From Triparma columacea (taxonomy: Eukaryota > Sar > Bolidophyceae > Parmales > Triparmaceae), in assembly GCA_030267965.1 (NCBI GenBank), contig BRYA01000204.1:62001-126000 (forward strand): a DNA stretch of 64,000 nt, written 5' to 3'. Within the stretch, counting starts at the first letter, position 1. Each line of letters starts with the position of its first letter. Positions 53,441-64,000 of this stretch are shown piece after piece. A program made the translations under genes and the position numbers. Below the pieces are notes generated by a model. The model was not told the origin of the DNA, did not search any database, and was given only the letters and a program-made list of their open reading frames with translations.

Positions 53441-55182
53441 TCACACGAAGTACTGCCCCTCGACCTTCTTTGCGTACCCTGTTCCGTAAACGTCGTTCAT
53501 GAACCTGCTGCTAACCACCCCGTCGATCATGGTGAGTGTCTCCTGTAGTTCCGACCAGGTCTGAAACTTTCCGTCCGCCAGCGAGTCCAGCTCGACGTCG
53601 ATCACGTTGTACGCGATGTTGTCGCGGGACTTGTTCACCTGCTGTAGGATGTTTAGGTTGGCGTCGGAGATGGCCTGGAGGATGTTGGCTAGGACCCCCG
53701 TCTTGTTCTCGTTTATGATGGCCATGCGGACCGTGGTGTCGCCGCGGGCCTCGAGCTTGGTCTCGGGGAAGTTCACGGAGTTCACGATGGTGCCGTTCTC
53801 GAGGAACTGCTTGATGGTGTTGGCGGCCATGGTCGCGGCAGCGTCCTCAGCCTCGGCGGTGGAGGCTCCAAGGTGGGGGATGAGGATGACGTTCTCGTGG
53901 TCGTAGAGGAGGTCGTCAGGGAAGTCGGAGACGTACTGAGTGGATTTGGATAATGGGATAATGGGTGAGAATTATGACCAACGGAGGTTGTGTGGAGGAG
54001 GGAGCGAAGCGGCGAGCGAAGCGAGCCGCATGAAGATTGTTCACCGAGGACAAATGGAGTTTGAATAGTGATGCGAGGACCTCACTAAGTCTCAACACAC
54101 TCTCGCGTTATCATTCCCATTTCTATCTCACCTTTCCAGTGGATCCTGCGTCGAACCAGTCCTTGAGTGCCTCGCTGTCAACGAGCTCACCGCGTGCGAA
54201 GTTAAGGATGGACGCGTCCTTCTTCATGGTCATGAGTAAATCTCTCCCGATGATCCCGTGTGTCCCTCCCTCCGCCGTGGGCTTGTTGATGTAAGGTATG
54301 TTGAGGGAGATGTAGTCCGCGGTCGCGAAGACGTTCTTCATGCTGTCCACGAGCTTCGTATCGTTGGGTAGCTTGAGTGCGTTCTCGATGCTCATTCCCG
54401 GGTCGTACCCTACCACGCTCATGCCGAGGGCGGCGGCGTCGCGGGCGGTGGCGGCGCCGATGTGGCCGAGGCCGATTACGCCGAGGGTCTTGCCCTTGAG
54501 CTCCTGGCCCCCGAACATTGCCTTGTCCTTCTCCACCCTCTCCTTGGCTAGGCCCTCGTCTCCGAGCTTCCTCATGTGCCCGATTCCCTGCACGACCTTC
54601 CTGGAGGCGAGGAGGAGGCCGCAGAGGACGAGCTCCTTGACGGCGTTGGCGTTGGCGCCGGGGGTGTTGAACACGGGGATCCCGAGCTCCGTCATGCGGG
54701 GGACAGGGACGTTGTTGGTCCCGGCTCCGCAGCGGGCAATGCAGCGGACGGTGAGGGGGACCTGCGATACGAGGAGCGATGCGATACGAGGAGCGAAGCG
54801 ACGAGCAAAGGGAGCAGTTGGTTAGAAATAGATGTTATGTAGCGAGCGTTGGAGAGGAGCGGCGAGGTGCAAACTGCGGTGAGGTGCAAACTCCTTCTCT
54901 TCACATTCTCACCTCCTCCTCCTTGAGCTTGTGGGACCTGATCATGATTGCGTGGCTGTTGGGGGTCATGGTCTCGTTGACGACCTCGTAGTGGCTGGTA
55001 GGGTAGTTTGTGAGGCCTACGGGGGAGATCTTGTTGTAGGTCTGAATGCGGAAGACTCCGGGGACATTGTCGACCATCTTGTGGTCGAGGTCGAGAGCAA
55101 GAGAAAGGGAGCGGGTCTGAGCGGCAGGGAAAGCGCGGGGGACGGCGCGGGGGATGGCACGGGAGAGCTGACGGGAGAGCAT
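53441..55182 (-). CDS. D-3-phosphoglycerate dehydrogenase with organelle-targeting presequence
   Basis: Three exons (54913-55182, 54132-54761, 53441-53935) join in frame to 464 residues. MLSRQLSRAIPRAVPRAFPA is Arg-rich and acid-free, a mitochondrial-type presequence. The 2-hydroxyacid dehydrogenase part shows the Rossmann GVIGLGHIGAATARDAAALG, the catalytic-type Arg in NFARGELVD, and the His in PHLGASTAEAE. The C-terminus is an ACT domain (RMAIINENKTGVLANILQA) that usually binds serine. The reaction is oxidation of 3-phosphoglycerate to 3-phosphohydroxypyruvate, the first step of the phosphorylated serine pathway. Both introns carry the GAGCGAAGCGA motif. Confidence 0.92.
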
Positions 55183-55781
55183 GACTGTGTGATTTTTGAT
55201 GGCGGTGGGAGAGGAGGGGGGAGAGGAGGGGGGATTAGTGTTTAGAAAGGGAGATATTGATGGTTAATAGTTGACGTTAGTTGTCCAATGTTGTATGGTG
55301 TAGATTTGCGCACAATAATGAAGATTGAGTACATTTTGAGGATATTTGAGTTGAATGTTGAGAAAGATGGAGTTGCAGATGACGCAAGTGTGTGCCCTCC
55401 CTCTCTCTATTATATATCTTTACGTTAATGAATGTTATGTGTACAATTATATAAATATTGAATTCCAATATATCCACTCTATCACGATAAAATACAAGAA
55501 ATGACTGCTTTTTTGCTGAGGAACAAAGGCAGCTCGTCACAGCTCCCTAGCATCAACAAAATCAACCTCATTCACTGCATTTTATGGACTATTTATGCAC
55601 ACTAATGGATAAACAATATACTATACAGACTAAATACACATAATAACTGGAGATTGTCGCATAAACCATCACCTGAAGTAGAGGAAGTTGAAATGAGGAA
55701 AGAGAGGGGCCCAGATTGATGGATGGAAAGTCCTTGGGAAGTGAAGTTGGGGCTCTGAAATCATCATTATTATTATCATCA
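55183..55781. other. intergenic region, no gene seen
   Basis: This 599-base AT-rich spacer joins the 5' end of the dehydrogenase (-) and the 3' end of the ABC transporter (-). Frames here are short, low-complexity or without ATG. A short TCATTATTATTATC microsatellite-like run lies near 55760-55780. Confidence 0.5.
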
Positions 55782-57968
55782 TCACACCGTCCCAACGAGG
55801 GGAACCTTCAAGTCTTCCACCTTCCTGCTCTCACTCTCACTCTCCCCTCTCCTCTCCTCCCCCCCCCCCCCGCATCCTCCGAGCAACCCCCCCGCGAATC
55901 CGTTCCTGAATCCCCCGTCCCAACCCCCGACTAGCGACCTCATCGCGTAGTACCCGCACCCCGCCAATGCCGAGAAGGTAACGGCCAGTGCCAGTATGTC
56001 CTTCCCCACGTCCGTCACGTAAACGTTCATGGACTCGAGGAGGTCCTCACCAGTCTCAAAGCAAACGATGGGGCAGGTTCCGTCAGGAACGTCGGGGACT
56101 ACACAGTCGGAGAATACGACACCCTCGAACTGGTTGATCTCCAAGAGGGAGAGGGCGTATGCGAAGAAACTTATATGGTAAATCCACAAACTCCAGTCCG
56201 GAATCTTATCGTAAGGGATAATGTACCCTGAGAAGAGCTCCAAGGGTACCAGCGTTGGCATGACAACCTGCTGAGCTTGCTGTGTGTTTTCAACGAGGCT
56301 TCCAATGAAGAGTCCAAGAGCCGCTCCTATGCTGCTCATGACAGTGAGGCAACCCAGGAAGACGAAGATCCTCCACCTTGCCATGTTGAGGCCCACTAGA
56401 AGGTAAATCGGGACTCCCATGAGGACGGAGTTAACCGTCTGGAAGAATACGTTTGCGAGGAGCTGGGCGAAGAAGTATGGTGGGAGGCTGTAGACCCCGT
56501 TCTTGTACTCGCGCAAGAGGAGACTCTTGGTAGTAGGCATCACCATAACGGTGGGGAAGAGAGTGTCCATCACGGACGAGAAGAGGCAGACGAAAAGAGC
56601 ACCCTGGGTGGGGAAGATACTGTCCTGCGTGTGCTTACCGTCACCATCGGGCTTCGCCTGGTTCAGCCTGCGAATAAGTGGGTGTTGGGTAGGAGAGAGT
56701 CAGCTATGCTTCTTGTGTGTGATTTTTGTTCATATTTTTCTGCCCGCTTTTCTTCTCTCTCACCATACCACCCCAATCATCACCCCGACTGTTACCTTCA
56801 AACCAGCTCCGCCTATGAACTTCGTCTTGTCCTTAACGTAATCCACGCAGAACCGGTGGAAGAGTACCCAGAACTGCCTGAGTCTGGAGACAGCGTAAGC
56901 CTTACGGTTAACAAACTCCAGCTCCCCCGGACCCCAACGTCCAACTGTCGCCAACTTGTTCTTAGCATTCAGGGGAGACGCTAGCCAAGCGGAGGGGAAA
57001 TCTACGGTTGAGTCGGAGTCCTGAAGTATGCGCATGTAGAAATCTACTGGGTTCTCGTTATTTGGAGGGGGGGAGTTTAGCGGGTTAGACGAGAAGTAGT
57101 TTTCCGTGTTTGCTACGGTGTTCGCAAAGACAACCTTCCCAGAAGATAGGAGGACGAGGTTGTCGAAGGAGCTGAAGATGCGGTAGGAGGGTTGGTGGAT
57201 TGTGCAGATTATTGTGCGACCTTGGTCGTGAGCAAGGGACATTAGGATAGAAGTAACGTCCTCAGCCATCTTGGAATCCAGGCCTGAGGTCGGTTCGTCA
57301 AGGAATAAGATGGATGGATTTATGAGTAGCTCCAGCGCGATCGAGACTCGTTTTCTCTGGCCGCCTGATAAACCCCTTTTGTCTACGGACCCGATGAGCG
57401 TGTCCTTGTGTGAGGTTAATGAGAGGGAGGACAGGACTGCATTGACTTGCTCGGACCTCTCGGACGCGGAGACGTCGAGGCGAAGCCGGGCGGCAAAATT
57501 TAAGGACTCGAGGGGGGTGAGGGAGGACAGGAGCACGTCGTCTTGAGGAACCAAAGCAGAGATTCTCTTGAACCCCCGTGGGGAAGGTTTCTCGTTAACC
57601 AACACAGAGCCAGTTACACTCCCAGACGGAGCATTCCCAGACAGAACAGACAAGAGACTGGTCTTCCCCGCCCCTGAAGGTCCCATCAGCGCAGTGAGAG
57701 AGGCCTGCTCGAAAACAAGGTCCAAATTGGAGAGGATTGTCTTGGGGGGGGGTCGGAGGTAGGTTTGGGGTGTTAGGTTTGCTCTGTTCGCTCTCACCAA
57801 AAACGTTGCTGTATCTGCCTCCTCCCCCCTCACCTTCCTTGTTCCCTTGGGACCAGGGACCGAGTAACTCATTTTTGAAGTGCGAAGAGTGCAACGAGGT
57901 GAATCTCGCATATCTACGGAATGATTACGCTTGTCTAGCCGGGACGGTATTTGTTGCACTTCCTCCAT
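55782..57968 (-). CDS. ABCG (White) family half transporter
   Basis: Three exons (57834-57968, 56764-57740, 55782-56670) join in frame to 666 residues. The nucleotide-binding domain comes first, as in ABCG: Walker A GPSGAGKTS, signature LSGGQRKR, Walker B ILFLDEPTSGLD and the switch His in ICTIHQPS. Six membrane segments follow, with a PLELFSGYIIPYDKIP loop and conserved Cys in the last extracellular loop (CVVPDVPDGTC...). ABCG half transporters dimerise to export lipids, sterols or xenobiotics. The start is the ATG at 57968; an upstream reading begins with TTG. The first intron (57741-57833, 93 nt) is stopless and in frame. The C-terminal tail is Gly/Ser/Glu-rich. Confidence 0.92.
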
Positions 57969-58066
57969 AGGGATATTGAGGACAATTTTTATGCACCAAG
58001 GAAGCCAAGCCCCTAACAAATTGCTGAGCTCAGTTTTCCAGGATTAAGCAGCCTTTTCAACTAGTA

Positions 58067-60218
58067 ATGCTTAAAGTACTGATTCTCGGCCTGTTACTCC
58101 CTACAATGTCTGTCGCCTACATTTCCTCATTCACAAGTCGTTGGGTGACAAAAGGAAGGACAAAAAGTAGAACACTTCCGACATCGCTTTCCCGAGGTGT
58201 GCTTTCTACTCCCTCTTCCTGTGCTCCTTCCTGTAATCCATTAACGTCCACCTCCTTTTTTTCTACGGCTGCGTCACAGATTGATACCCCTACTGACGAT
58301 GATATGTACAATAAGCTTAAAATGGAGGATATTGTGTCTCTGTAAGTGAAACCCCGTGAAACCTTTTGTCATCCCTTTGTGAGGGCCTGTGTAGAGCGTG
58401 GAGGCAAACTAGACGCCCTATAATACACTATAATACCACTATAATACCACCATAATACCACTATAATACCAACAGAAGCCACAAGAGGGCCACAAGAGGG
58501 CCACAAGAGACAACGAGATGGCTACTAGAAGCAACTCTTGGACTATTCACACGTTCTGACTATTCACGCGTTCTAACTACTCACCTCCCCCCCACCCCCA
58601 CCCCTACCCCCACCCCCACCCTCCCCATCCCTCTCCCTCCTTAGCTGTAAGCGTAGAGGCTTCGTCATCCAATCCAGCGAGCTTTACGGAGGCTACGGAG
58701 GCTTCTACGACTACGGTCACCTCGGAGTGGAGGTTAAGAGGAACATCAAGGATCACTGGTGGAGGACGTTCGTGCAGAGCAGAGATGACGTGGTGGGATT
58801 GGACTCCAGCATTATCGCCAACCCCAAGATATGGGAGAGCAGCGGCCACGTGGGGGGCTTCAGCGACCCCATGGTGGACTGCAAGGAGACAAAGCTGAGG
58901 TTCAGGGCGGACCAGGTCTTCTGGAGCCCCGTGGTAGTCGATGGGAATATCGTTACGTACGTGTCTGTTCACGAGGATAGCCCGGAGAGTATGAAGAAGG
59001 AGGGGAAGAAAATGGCAAAGGTGAGGAAGGAGGAGGGTGTAAAATGGCGCATCTGATGTTATCTTGCACATTACACGCAGCCCACCCAACCTCTTTTCCC
59101 TTGCTCCCAATCGCTCACAGAAACTACTGAAGGAAATGGACATGAAAGGGGCCGATTACGATGACTTTTCATTCAAAGACCTCACCGAGGCCACTGAGGA
59201 GGAAATGTCTAAGATCCCCTCCCCTGCAACAGGCACCCCGACCCTCACCATGCCCCGGGATTTCAACCTCATGTTCGAGACATCCGTAGGCGCCCAGACC
59301 GACAGCGCATCCAAGGGCTACCTCCGCCCCGAGACTGCCCAGGGAATCTTTGTCAACTTCAAGAACGTCCAAGGCCCGGCGAGGATGAAGGTCCCCTTTG
59401 GCATCGCTCAGATTGGGAAGGCGTTCAGGAACGAAATCACCCCTCGGAACTTCATATTCAGGAGCAGGGAGTTCGAGCAGATGGAGATTGAATACTTTAT
59501 CCAGCCCGGGGAAGGCTGGGCCGACTCCCACAAGGCCTGGCTGTCAGACAGCAAGGATTTCCTCCTCTCCCTCGGCCTCCGCCCCTCTCTCCTCGGCTGG
59601 GACGTCCACGAAGGGGACGGTCTTGCGCACTACGCGAACGCCTGCACCGACGTAACCTTCCGCTTCCCCTTTGGCGTATCGGAGCTCATGGGCATCGCCG
59701 CCCGTGGGGACTACGACCTCCAGGCCCACACCGCAGGGAGCGGGAAGAGCCTCGAGTACTTCGACGAGTCGACGAAGGAGAAGTATGTCCCTCACGTGAT
59801 CGAGCCCAGCCTCGGGGTGGATAGGGTTTTCTTGGCCATTATGTGCTCGGCGTATGCTGAGGATGAGGTGGGAGGGGAGAAGAGGAACTTTCTCAAGTTC
59901 CACCCTCGGGTCGCCCCCGTGAAGGCGGCGGTGCTCCCGCTGGTCAAGAACAAGGAAGAGCTCGTCGGGGTCGCCCGGGAGCTCTACGACAAGCTTAAAA
60001 TGCGGTGGAACGTAGACTTTGACACGGGGGGGGCCATTGGGAGGAGGTACAGGAGGCAGGACGAGGTGGGGACACCGTTTTGCATCACGGTGGACTTCGA
60101 CACGATCGAAAAGGAGGGGAAGGAGGTCACAGTCAGGTTCAGGGATACGACGGAGCAAATCAAGATGTGCATAGACGACGTTCCGGCGTTCCTGAGCAAG
60201 GAGGTCGACGGATTTTAG
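58067..60218 (+). CDS. glycyl-tRNA synthetase with bipartite plastid-type presequence
   Basis: Three exons (58067-58341, 58645-59020, 59121-60218) join in frame to 582 residues. The N-terminus is [21 protein letters not shown]: a signal peptide with probable cleavage before Tyr, then a Ser/Thr/Arg-rich segment. This is the bipartite format of secondary-plastid proteins. The enzyme is the alpha2 class II type: [56 protein letters not shown] and the motif 3 region [10 protein letters not shown]. An in-frame ATG at residue 14 (58106) would remove the signal peptide. Gly-tRNA synthetase is normally needed in two or more compartments. Confidence 0.93.
58415..58560. repeat. short tandem repeats within intron 1 of the glycyl-tRNA synthetase gene
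   Basis: Three small arrays lie side by side: CTATAATAC/CA-type units of about 11 bases, CCACAAGAGGG-type units of about 10-11 bases, and two copies of a GACTATTCAC.CGTTCT unit of about 17-18 bases. All are within the 303-nt first intron and unlike the other introns in the window. Confidence 0.65.
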
Positions 60219-60373
60219 GGGTGCGGGGGTAATTAATTATTGTGGAAGCCCAAGGGCCGTTTCGTTAATTCAACCTTGGTTGTTGTTGCCTTTGTTGCCT
60301 TTGTTGGTTCAACTGTCAACTCCTTTTCATTTCCCTCCTCTTCTCCTTCTCCTTTTCTTCTTCTTCTTCTTCT

Positions 60374-63200
60374 TTAATCCTCCTCCTCCTCCTCCTCCTC
60401 CTCCTCCTCACTCTCCGCTAACTCTTCGATGCTCGTAAATGTGTCACCCCTGGAAAGCCCCACTATTCCACCAACGATCCCGCTGCTCTTCCTCTCAAGG
60501 ACTGCCAGCCTCTTCTTGATTATCTTCAATTCCGAAAGAATAAGAGAAGTGTTCTTCCTCGCAAGGGAGTCACCTTTCTCCTCCTTTTCGACAACATCTC
60601 CCGTGAGTTCCTGCACCTCATTCAGCATCTTCAATATGTCTGGGAAGAGCTCCGCGACGGCCAGAAAGTCTTGCTTGCTGAGGCTCTCCAGCTGGCTGAA
60701 GACCCTCGCCTGGATGCTCGCGCTCCTCTTGATCGGCTTGCTGCTGAGGATCGCGGGTTCCCCGAAGTAACTCCCTTGCTCTAGGCTGCACTTGGGGTAC
60801 TCGTCATCTACATCTATGTACACGTCCAGCACCCCCTCCGTGATGAAGTACATCTCGTGGCCTACCGTGTCTCTCTTCACTACCATCTCCCCTGGGACAA
60901 GCTGCAGGGGCTTCAGCTTGGTGACGAGCATAGCCATGCAGTCATCGCCGAGAGCTGCGAGAACGGGAACATTTTTTACGAGGTCGAGGTTCATGCTGCA
61001 GGCAACGTCCATCCGAAGGAATGGCGGGAGGGAGTTCAAGATCTGGGGGCAGAGGGGGGGGGGGGGGGGAGGGGTGAGGGTTGAAGGGGTTAGACATAAA
61101 GTCGGGGATGATAATATTACAAGGCAAAATGAAAAGGTCGTCGCCTCGCTTCGCCTCGTTTCGCCTCCAATTCCTCACCTCCTCCTCGTCGTAAATCGTT
61201 GTCCTTTTCCACTGGTACTCATAGTGGGAGCGAATTCTGAGCCTCAGGTCCTGGTTAAGGTCCCTGTGGGCCATGTACTCGTTGAGTTCCCCGATCTTCT
61301 TCTTTATGAGCATCGCAGTCATGTCCTCGGACGAGACTACCGAAGTAATTGAAGCCATGACGTAACCGAAGACCAACGTTCCAACAAACTGCACCACGAC
61401 GGTCAAGACAATTTCATTGGCGGTGAATGGGAGGATGTCGCCGTACCCCACGGTTGTGAGAGTCGTGATGGCCCAGTAAAAAGAAACCATGTAAAGACGG
61501 AACTTGGAGTTCTCTATCTCGACATCATCGGTGTTGTTGGCATACCGTAAAACCCACCCATCGTCAGGCCACACGTCATCGTTGCCCTTCTTGCCGTCCA
61601 GAGCAATAAACGCAAACAGGCACCCGGCGATGTGACTCAGGAAGAGCATCTGAAAGAAGAGCGTGACCATCCTCAAAAATCTAGAGAATCCGATCCCAGC
61701 CTCTTCCTCCCACGTGCTTATGACATTCATGAGCTTGACGAGGCGGAACAGCTTAACTAACTTGAAAATCCTAAATATGCGAAGTAGCCGCGGGAGTAGC
61801 GTTATCCTGCTCAGGGGAGGAAGAGGGATGGATAATGTGGGGAGAGGATTGAGTTAGCGACAAAGCAAAAAGCATACCAAATGTAATGATCACTCACCTC
61901 GCGGACTCCTCATCAGCATTCGGAGAACAGAACCCCCCGGCAAAAAGGTTGAGCAGCCTTCCATAAGGAACCGACGTTATGAAGTCTAAAAAGAACCCGT
62001 GCCAGATGTAGTGATGGCGCACCGTTTTGACGTCATCGATGTACTTGCCCTCATCAATGAAGCCTGTGTGAAAGTTACAGATCACGTCGCAAATAAAGAA
62101 AATGTCCAGGGTTAAGGCAAAGAAGTCGTAAGCTGACATACAGTCTGGTTCCACATCGAAGCATACCTGGAAGGGGATCTCTATGAGGTTCCAAACCAGC
62201 ACGATCGACAAAAGTATGTCCCACTTCATTCTATTGGGCGATGCAGGGTGCATTATGGGTATTCCTATACAAGACCTCTTTTGCTTGCGGAAGTTATCCA
62301 AGTCATGTTTGAAGTGGTCAATTACACTTTTCCTCACTTCTTTCGTGACGGGACCAAAGCCACTTCCGTTTTGCCGCGTTTGGTCCATTTCCTCAGACAT
62401 AATTTGCATGCTTGTCTTGGTTTGATGAATCTTTCTTGGTGGGGAAATGTCTCCTCTCGGAGACCCTCCGGCCTGGGGGGTCACCGAAGACGACGAATCG
62501 GTGTTGTCCCCGCCATTTATGAATTTCCCCATCATTGAAGCTCGAATAGTACCATAAAACGACCCGTCAGTTCCCTTATGGTGGCGTTTGCTGCCAATCT
62601 CCAAACCCTCAGGGATAATCCCGATTGAATTGGAATTTCTTCGCCCCCTCGTTGCCGCAGCAGCTAATGCAGAAGAAGAATCATCTGCTAGAAGAAAAGA
62701 GCGGCGCACGCACATTTTGGGTTAGCGTTCATCTTTCGGAAGTCCTTCAGAAGAATGATAATGTAATGTAATATCAAGCACTCTCTCACCTTTCCCCTCT
62801 TGTTTGGTCTTCTTGGTATTTATAGTAGTTACGTGATCGGATTTAAAGGCAAGGGCCCCTGGACCATGCTGTTGGTGCTGCGTCTGCATGATCGCCATTC
62901 GTAAATCGTTGATGGAATTCTCATTGTTGAACTTTGAGTGTTTCCTGCTGTCTGCTTTGGGGGATTTTTTTTCGCGCTCTGGTGGAGGGCTCGCCCCCTT
63001 CGAGTTCGAGAAGGAATTGCCGAGCCTTTTCAGGTTATCTGCGACAGGTTTTTTGTGTGAGAAGTGAGCGAAGGAAATTAGGGGGCGGGGGGGGGGGGCG
63101 TAAGGGAACGAGGGGGTGCAGACAGCGTCAAAGGCAGACACTGGGAGATATCCATGCGCTACCCACGACCGTCCTGTAACTTACCCTTCAAGCCGACCAT
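60374..63200 (-). CDS. voltage-gated potassium channel with cyclic nucleotide-binding domain
   Basis: Five exons (63185-63200, 62790-63038, 61898-62687, 61179-61806, 60374-61042) join in frame to 783 residues. A polar N-terminus leads to S1-S4, with the S4 sensor RLLRIFRIFKLVKLFRLVKL, then S5, the pore with selectivity filter TTVGYGD, and S6. A C-linker and a CNBD follow (GSYFGEPAIL, KRSASIQA). A coiled-coil segment and a run of Glu close the protein. The layout is that of EAG/HCN/plant Shaker-type channels in the plasma membrane. The CNBD retains the FGE and Arg-Ser phosphate cassette, so cyclic nucleotide binding is plausible. The first exon is only 16 nt and is predicted from splice signals. 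Confidence 0.88.
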
Positions 63201-63218
63201 ATCTCAAACTGGGCCTGA

Positions 63219-64000
63219 ATGCGCAGGGTCACCTGCCGGGAGGGCGTGGGCTCTTGTTGGGAAAACAGGTGGATGAGGAAGACTTCAATGCCCTCCGCAG
63301 GTGACGACACACAAAATCAGAAGAATCAGGGAAATACAACGCCAATATACGCGAGATGTGGTAAGGGGGATGAACAGAGCTTCCTGTTTCAACTGTTTTT
63401 TGGAGAAAAACCACCTGCCGCCTGGCTGGGCCCCTTTGGCAAATCTGTTTGAGGTCCCCAAAGAGAAGATGGACGAAATTAAAGAGGTGTTGTGGAGTTG
63501 CTTCGTCACCTCCAACATCAAGAGGAACCCCAACGATCCCGAATGTATGCGCAACAGGGACTTCGTTGAGATAATCTCTAAGGATATCAAGCTTCCGACA
63601 GGTAAGGGCAGTGTGTTTTGGAGGATAGGAGTGTGTGTGTGTGTGGTGGTAGGATATTTTAGCGGGGGTGAAGGTCGAACGGAGCGAGAAATGGCAGAAT
63701 GGAGCGTGATGGGGGGGGGGGGGGAGAGGGGAAAGGAGGGGAGATTTCTTTCGATGGCCTCGTTACCTGAAGGGGGGTGGGCCATAGTTTCTGCTTCTGC
63801 ATACAATATCTCACATTCCTGCTCCCGTCCCAGCACTATGCCCAATGAGGGCGGATCTTGAAGTCATGCACACTTTTGAGGCTGCAGAGCACCCCAAGAA
63901 GAAGTTTTATTTCAGGTGCGGTATTTATATACACGCACTATGTACTACACGATAACACAAGCTCTCACAACTTACTCCTTGCAATCGTCGCTCAATTCCA
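63219..64000 (+). CDS. uncharacterised protein, partial at right edge
   Basis: Exons read by eye are about 63219-63300 (VDEEDFNALR at its end), 63378-63600 (SCFNCFLEKNHLPPGW to VEIISKDIKLP) and 63834-63914 (PMRADLEVMHTFEAAEHPKK). Donors follow at 63301, 63601 and 63915, and the gene runs off the window. The start is uncertain: ATG 63219 is out of frame with VDEEDFNALR, so an upstream GTG or an unseen exon may be used. The product is soluble and mostly helical with several Cys; no family was recognised. It lies head-to-head with the potassium channel, within about 20 bp. Confidence 0.45.

Noticed and set aside
55277..55540. Minus-strand 87-residue frame in the spacer upstream of phosphoglycerate dehydrogenase
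   Set aside because: AT-rich composition, no family resemblance and poor codon pattern; probably leader sequence or chance.
58415..58560. CRISPR-like array
   Set aside because: The repeats are contiguous with no unique spacers of constant length, they are within a eukaryotic intron, and no cas genes are present.
1..64000. tRNA, rRNA or snRNA genes
   Set aside because: I looked for B-box-like GGTTCGA strings, cloverleaf arms and conserved rRNA blocks in the spacers and found none that held up. A covariance-model scan would be needed to exclude small RNAs.

Overview
This window is nuclear DNA from a gene-dense unicellular eukaryote, most likely a photosynthetic stramenopile of the diatom/bolidophyte (Parmales-like) lineage. 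Most genes have short spliceosomal introns (about 60-300 bp), usually with a GTGAG donor and a C-rich tract before the acceptor. The gene set is eukaryotic (SPT6, GBF1-type Sec7 GEF, KLHDC4, HGH1, GDAP2, cytosolic-type AspRS, uS11). A glycyl-tRNA synthetase begins with a signal peptide followed by a transit-like stretch and an aromatic residue at the predicted cleavage site, as in secondary red-type plastid import. The lineage is inference: I ran no search, and the exact genus is not determinable here.

Layout. 1-5.6 kb: a partial TMEM53/DUF829 protein (-), a 56-residue ORF (+), an EF-hand protein (-), a Tubby-like protein (+) and a two-RRM RNA-binding protein (-). 5.7-8 kb: a degenerate tandem repeat, mitoribosomal mS38 (+) and the first ankyrin-MYND gene (+). 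8-16 kb: a GT41-type glycosyltransferase with a signal peptide (-), an assembly gap, a secreted Cys-rich protein (+), an unknown protein (-), KLHDC4-like kelch protein (-) and uS11/RPS14 (+). 16-27 kb: a large LRR protein (-), a TPR + DNAJC8-type J protein (+), an unknown membrane protein (-), HGH1 (+) and aspartyl-tRNA synthetase (-). 27-41 kb: GBF1-like Arf-GEF (+), an SSS symporter (-) and SPT6 (+) with a PPxY-rich tail. 41-48.5 kb: alpha-amylase (-), a long coiled-coil protein (+), GDAP2-like protein (-) and a mitochondrially targeted phosphagen kinase (+). 48.6-53.3 kb: three tandem ankyrin-MYND copies, one split by an insertion. 53.4-64 kb: 3-phosphoglycerate dehydrogenase (-), an ABCG half transporter (-), glycyl-tRNA synthetase (+), a CNBD potassium channel (-) and a partial unknown gene (+) at the right edge.

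Most of the window is a housekeeping mosaic with genes packed head-to-head or tail-to-tail. The accessory element is the ankyrin-MYND family, which has been duplicated with its flanks, partly homogenised, and in one copy interrupted by about 272 bp bounded by a perfect 12-bp direct repeat. Other points of interest are a recurring GAGCGAAGCGA motif confined to introns, stopless introns whose length is a multiple of three, a TPR-J domain fusion, and the SPT6 tail with nine PPxY motifs. Exon borders were read by eye from splice signals and frame continuity.
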